This document shows, piece by piece, positions 15,686 through 16,904 of a stretch of DNA of 16,904 bases. The position numbers were made by a program, and so were the translations under genes. Within the stretch, counting starts at the first letter, position 1, and every line of letters starts with the position of its first letter. The stretch comes from Pseudomonadota bacterium (GTDB taxonomy: Bacteria; Pseudomonadota; Gammaproteobacteria; Burkholderiales; Burkholderiaceae), in assembly GCA_029777935.1 (NCBI GenBank), contig JAKORH010000366.1:1-16904 (forward strand), in the 5' to 3' direction. Below the pieces are notes generated by a model that made no database searches, had not been told where the DNA came from, and worked only from the letters and a program-made list of their open reading frames with translations.

Positions 15686-16904
15686 TGAAACGGATGCTAT
15701 TCAATGCAACGCACGCCGAAGAGTTGCGCGTGGCGATCGTCGACGGCCAGAAGCTGATCGACATAGACATCGAAACGGCCGGGCGCGAGCAACGCAAGTC
15801 GAACATCTACAAGGGGGTCGTCACCCGGGTCGAGCCGAGCTTGGAAGCCTGCTTCGTCGACTACGGCGAAGAGCGCCACGGCTTCCTGCCCTTCAAGGAG
15901 ATCTCGCGCAGCTATTTCAAGCCCGGCGTCGACGTTGGTCGCGCGCGCATCAACGAGGCGATCGCCGAGGGCCAGGAAATGATCGTCCAGGTCGAGAAGG
16001 AGGAGCGCGGCAACAAGGGCGCGGCGCTGACCACCTTCATCTCGCTTGCCGGCCGTTACCTCGTGTTGATGCCGAACAATCCGCGCGGCGGCGGCGTGTC
16101 GCGGCGGGTCGAGGGCGAAGACCGGCAGGAACTGCGCGAGGCGATCGACCACCTCGAGCTGCCGTCCGGCATGAGCGTGATCGCGCGTACCGCCGGCATC
16201 GGCCGCGCGGTCGAGGAACTGCAGTGGGATCTCAACTACCTGTTGCAGCTATGGCATGCGATCGAGGATGCCGCCACTTCGCTGTTCCGCGATGCGGCCG
16301 GCAACACGGTCAGGGAGCCGACCACCGACGGCCAGAAGAACAAGCGGCTGAATCCGGCGCCGTTCCTGATCTTCGAGGAATCGAGCCTCGTGATCCGCGC
16401 GATCCGCGACTACTTCCAGCCGCAGATCGGCGAGATCCTGGTCGACACCGACGACATCGCGGAGCAGGCGCGCCAGTTCATGGCGCACGTGATGCCGGAC
16501 ATGGTCAGCCGCGTCAAGCGCTACAAGGACGACATCCCGCTGTTCTCGCGCTTCCAGATCGAGCACCAGATCGAGACCGCGCACTCGCGCACCGTGCCGC
16601 TGCCCCTGGGGGGCGCGATCGTGATCGACCACACCGAGGCGCTGGTGTCGATCGACGTGAACTCGGCGCGTGCGACCAAGGGCGCCGACATCGAGGAAAC
16701 CGCGCTGAAGACGAACCTCGAGGCCGCCGATGAAGCCGCGCGCCAGCTCAGGCTGCGCGATCTCGGCGGGCTGATCGTGATCGACTTCATCGACATGGAG
16801 GACGCGAAGAACCAGCGCGCGGTCGAAAGCCGCCTGAAGGACGCGCTGTACTACGACCGTGCGCGCGTGCAGATGGGCAAGATCTCGCGCTTCGGCCTGA
16901 TGGA
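15685..16904 (+). CDS. rne: Ribonuclease E, N-terminal part, cut by window edge
   Basis: This encodes the endoribonuclease that starts mRNA decay and matures rRNA and tRNA. The first 406 codons are present; full-length RNase E is far longer, so the zinc-link and scaffold regions lie outside. The S1 domain spans about 35-125 ([21 protein letters not shown]). [26 protein letters not shown] is typical of the family. The catalytic metal ligands are Asp324 ([12 protein letters not shown]) and Asp367 (IVIDFIDME), 43 residues apart as in E. coli (303 and 346). About 20 extra residues at about 199-221, relative to the E. coli protein, separate the RNase H-like and 5'-sensor-side segments. The start is the ATG at 15685, with AGGAGAG 6 bp or so upstream. 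RNase G is excluded by the length of the leader and the rluC neighbourhood, though the N-terminal domain alone cannot fully separate them. Confidence 0.95.
   Translation, partial: MKRMLFNATHAEELRVAIVDGQKLIDIDIETAGREQRKSNIYKGVVTRVEPSLEACFVDYGEERHGFLPFKEISRSYFKPGVDVGRARINEAIAEGQEMIVQVEKEERGNKGAALTTFISLAGRYLVLMPNNPRGGGVSRRVEGEDRQELREAIDHLELPSGMSVIARTAGIGRAVEELQWDLNYLLQLWHAIEDAATSLFRDAAGNTVREPTTDGQKNKRLNPAPFLIFEESSLVIRAIRDYFQPQIGEILVDTDDIAEQARQFMAHVMPDMVSRVKRYKDDIPLFSRFQIEHQIETAHSRTVPLPLGGAIVIDHTEALVSIDVNSARATKGADIEETALKTNLEAADEAARQLRLRDLGGLIVIDFIDMEDAKNQRAVESRLKDALYYDRARVQMGKISRFGLM

Overview
The window is a GC-rich (about two thirds GC by eye) stretch of bacterial core chromosome. Gene content, gene order and protein sequences point to a betaproteobacterium, most likely of the order Burkholderiales: RNase E, RluC, a HAD phosphatase, a Rieske protein, a tetrapyrrole-methylase-type methyltransferase, Maf/YceF, YceD, L32, PlsX, FabH-FabD-FabG-AcpP-FabF, then the sigma-E operon and LepA. 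The genus cannot be fixed from this sequence. I see no insertion sequence, prophage, CRISPR array, rRNA or tRNA, and no compositional sign of recent transfer.

Layout. On the minus strand, reading right to left from about 11.8 kb down to position 1, there is one long co-oriented block. It starts with yceD-rpmF-plsX-fabH-fabD-fabG-acpP-fabF, the classical phospholipid and fatty-acid initiation and elongation cluster. A small YgfX-like membrane protein gene starts inside the end of fabF. The envelope-stress operon rpoE-rseA-rseB-degQ(mucD) follows, and then the 5' part of lepA, which is cut by the window edge. A plus-strand pair, maf(yceF) and a SAM methyltransferase gene, diverges from yceD across 79 bp dominated by a near-perfect 22-bp inverted repeat. 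This pair converges, with overlapping 3' ends, on a minus-strand trio rluC-HAD-Rieske joined by overlapping stops and starts. A 527-bp gap without a convincing gene separates rluC from the divergent rne gene, which runs off the right edge.

How it works together. FabH, FabD, FabG, FabF and AcpP make type II fatty acids, and PlsX hands acyl-ACP on to phospholipid synthesis. YceD and L32 tie the cluster to the ribosome, while RluC, the methyltransferase and RNase E act on RNA. The sigma-E module reads envelope damage: RseA holds RpoE, RseB guards RseA, and DegQ/MucD clears misfolded periplasmic protein. A good sigma-E-type promoter precedes rpoE, which fits autoregulation.

This is largely a conserved housekeeping region, and I do not claim a wholly new system. 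The most interesting signals are non-coding. They are an acpP promoter whose -10 box lies in the loop of a terminator-like hairpin, the large inverted repeat between yceD and maf, a long structured rne leader with competing hairpins at its ribosome binding site, and an unusually tight 3' overlap where many relatives carry an S49 peptidase gene.
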